Source of the DNA: Bacteroidales bacterium
GTDB taxonomy: Bacteria; Bacteroidota; Bacteroidia; Bacteroidales; JAADJA01
Length of the DNA stretch: 6,124 nt
Direction of reading: 5' to 3'
Assembly: GCA_021106665.1 (NCBI GenBank)
Contig: JAIOTR010000558.1
Location: forward strand, 1-6,124
In this document: positions 4,705-6,124 of the stretch, piece after piece
How positions within the stretch are numbered: position 1 is the stretch's first letter
Layout of the letters: each line of letters begins with the position of its first letter
The notes under the pieces: generated by a model
What the model was told of the DNA's origin: nothing
Seen by the model: the letters and a program-made list of their open reading frames with translations, nothing else
The model's database searches: none
Position numbers and translations under genes: made by a program

Positions 4705-6124
4705 TTATAAGGCAAACCGCCAGATTAGTTTTCCAAGAATAGTAGTCCGTTCTAACTTAATACCACTATCTGTAGATATTTCCTGATTGATCACAAAATA
4801 AAAATAACTGCCAATTTTCGGAATCCAGTTTATTCTGTAATTAACCAGGACATTCTCATCTTCATTATTCCATTGAGCAAACAGACTGGTTTGCAGTTTC
4901 GGATTAAATGCATAGTCAATACGTCCTCCCAACTCGTCAGTTGTAAAAGACTTCTGCGGAAGCTGTATGTAATTTCTTTGCCAGTCGACACCTATGTTTA
5001 AGTGTTTATTAAAATTAAAATGGGTGTAAAATTCATATTCTTGCCGGTGTCCGGTATAAAATTCACCTACATTTACAGAGGCATCTGCTGCTATTTTCCT
5101 TCCCCTGAAAGTACTAAACTGTATTTCAAACCGATTATCCCAATAGCTGCCGGCCGGAATGTAAACGCTGTCAATAAGCTCAAAATCTTCACCTGGCTTA
5201 TCAAAAATATGTTGAATATTGAATTCAAAAAATTCACCACTTTTTGAAACGAAACCAAAAGGGCGCCATTCATAAAAAACAGATTCAGTTTCTTTGGTTT
5301 CTTCATTAATGTAATAATTAAGGTCTATTGGTTTAAAAATCAAGTTTCTGAAAAAAGGTAACTTTTTAAACCTGGGATTGAATTGAAGTTCGGTGTATAA
5401 CATTTGGTAATTCTTACGCCTGGTAAAACCCATCTCAGGATTAAAACCTGCTTCCACCGATGAGAATCCTACATCATATTCAATTACATCGTTTGGATAA
5501 CTTTGAAACACATTATAGGAAAGGTTATCACTATTCAGATTATTAGTCTCTTCAAAAATCTTTGTCTCGGAAACTGCAATGGATCCACCTGTGAGAAGGT
5601 TTTTTTCTCCAAAAAGTTCAGATGTGGAATAGGTGAAATCTGTTCCATAAACCCTATTATAGTGTTTGTTAGAATATTTTTGCGTGGCTATAAAACCAAT
5701 ACTCGATTGCTTGAAAATATCTTGTTTTACTTTAATGATAGAATAATTGGTTGTGGGGATACTATCCTTTCCATAGGTTTGTATCGACATAACACCAATG
5801 TTTGTTTTATTTAGCTTTCCGAAAAGCCTCATGCCACCAATTATTGGCACTTCTCTATTTTGGTCAATCCCTATTCTTCGGCTATAAAACAGCTTGACTG
5901 CTCCAACATTCATATCATAATAGTTCTTCCCTTCCAGGAAAAATTGTCTTTTTTCGGGATAGTATAATGAGAATCTTGTCAGGTTAATTTGTTTCCGGTC
6001 TGATTCGACTTGTGCGAAATCTGTATTTGCAGTGAAATTCAATTTTAAAGTCGGAGTTATATCAAAATTAATTTCACCACCTATTTTGCCGGTGTTTTTA
6101 GTTTGTTCATCGGAAACTTCAGTA
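4705..6124 (-). CDS. DUF5916 outer-membrane beta-barrel protein, C-terminal 472 aa (N-terminus beyond window)
   Basis: The minus-strand frame runs open from the right edge to a TAA at 4707-4705. The TTG at 6042 is internal, not a start, because the frame continues upstream with family-like sequence (GKIGGEINFDITPTLKLNFT). The DUF5916 signature follows: NTDFAQVESD, INLTRFSLYYPEKRQFFLEG (window residues 33-65). The rest is alternating aromatic and polar strands, typical of an outer-membrane beta-barrel, including the terminal WNNEDENVLVNYRINWIPK and YFYFVINQE strands and a final strand ending LIWRFAL. Family members are usually 700-900 aa, with an N-terminal signal peptide and a carbohydrate-binding (CBM9-like) sandwich, so roughly 250-400 residues are missing here. 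Function is unknown; surface glycan binding or transport is a guess from the usual N-terminal domain. I see no frameshift in the visible part. Confidence 0.88.
   Translation of the reverse strand, partial: TEVSDEQTKNTGKIGGEINFDITPTLKLNFTANTDFAQVESDRKQINLTRFSLYYPEKRQFFLEGKNYYDMNVGAVKLFYSRRIGIDQNREVPIIGGMRLFGKLNKTNIGVMSIQTYGKDSIPTTNYSIIKVKQDIFKQSSIGFIATQKYSNKHYNRVYGTDFTYSTSELFGEKNLLTGGSIAVSETKIFEETNNLNSDNLSYNVFQSYPNDVIEYDVGFSSVEAGFNPEMGFTRRKNYQMLYTELQFNPRFKKLPFFRNLIFKPIDLNYYINEETKETESVFYEWRPFGFVSKSGEFFEFNIQHIFDKPGEDFELIDSVYIPAGSYWDNRFEIQFSTFRGRKIAADASVNVGEFYTGHRQEYEFYTHFNFNKHLNIGVDWQRNYIQLPQKSFTTDELGGRIDYAFNPKLQTSLFAQWNNEDENVLVNYRINWIPKIGSYFYFVINQEISTDSGIKLERTTILGKLIWRFAL

Noticed and set aside
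4697..4713. GCCT/AGGC hairpin with T-rich loop between the permease and DUF5916 genes
   Set aside because: Only four pairs and overlapping the end of the DUF5916 coding region; too weak to call a terminator.
5503..5814. Open frame of 103 codons on the plus strand opposite the DUF5916 gene
   Set aside because: It overlaps a continuous barrel-coding frame on the minus strand, and its cysteine- and isoleucine-rich sequence resembles no known protein.
6040..6042. TTG as the start codon of the DUF5916 gene
   Set aside because: The same frame continues to the window edge with family-typical sequence, and the usual N-terminal domain would be absent; this is an internal leucine codon.

Overview
The window is a low-GC stretch of chromosome that looks like a member of the Bacteroidota. 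Three things point there. Candidate promoters carry the TAnnTTTG -7 element of that phylum instead of sigma-70 boxes, and starts mostly lack strong Shine-Dalgarno sequences. The last gene belongs to the DUF5916 outer-membrane barrel family, which is typical of Bacteroidota. A hairpin with the TTTCGACA/TGTCGAAA core, common between genes in this phylum, lies between two genes. The genus cannot be fixed from this sequence.

Layout, left to right. (1) A minus-strand gene (683 to the left edge, cut off) with a GTG start and an unrecognised product; its C-terminus is missing. (2) A 236-bp divergent AT-rich spacer with iterated ACTTAA-type repeats and a candidate promoter for each flanking gene. (3) A plus-strand 285-aa protein (920-1777) of no family I recognise. 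(4) A plus-strand membrane-anchored SRPBCC plus GyrI-like effector-binding protein (1902-2909). (5) A nested palindromic element (2933-3064) followed by a T-tract, between convergent genes, that probably serves as a terminator. (6) A minus-strand MarR-type regulator (3147-3593), divergent across 135 bp from (7) a plus-strand AEC-family permease (3729-4688). The shared spacer contains a palindrome, a direct repeat and an inverted repeat. (8) A minus-strand DUF5916 barrel protein whose 3' end converges on the permease with a 16-bp gap; its N-terminus lies beyond the right edge.

How the genes fit together. The only pair with a clear regulatory logic is marR/permease: the MarR protein probably controls both its own gene and the exporter-like carrier in response to a small ligand. 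The SRPBCC/GyrI-like protein is a second candidate small-molecule binder, but it is transcribed towards marR from its own promoter, so a functional link is only speculative. The remaining genes look like independent transcription units. I see no rRNA, tRNA, CRISPR array, transposase or phage gene, and no obvious multi-gene defence or biosynthetic system. The least explained items are the 285-aa orphan protein, the truncated left-edge gene, the nested palindrome and the marR-permease control region.
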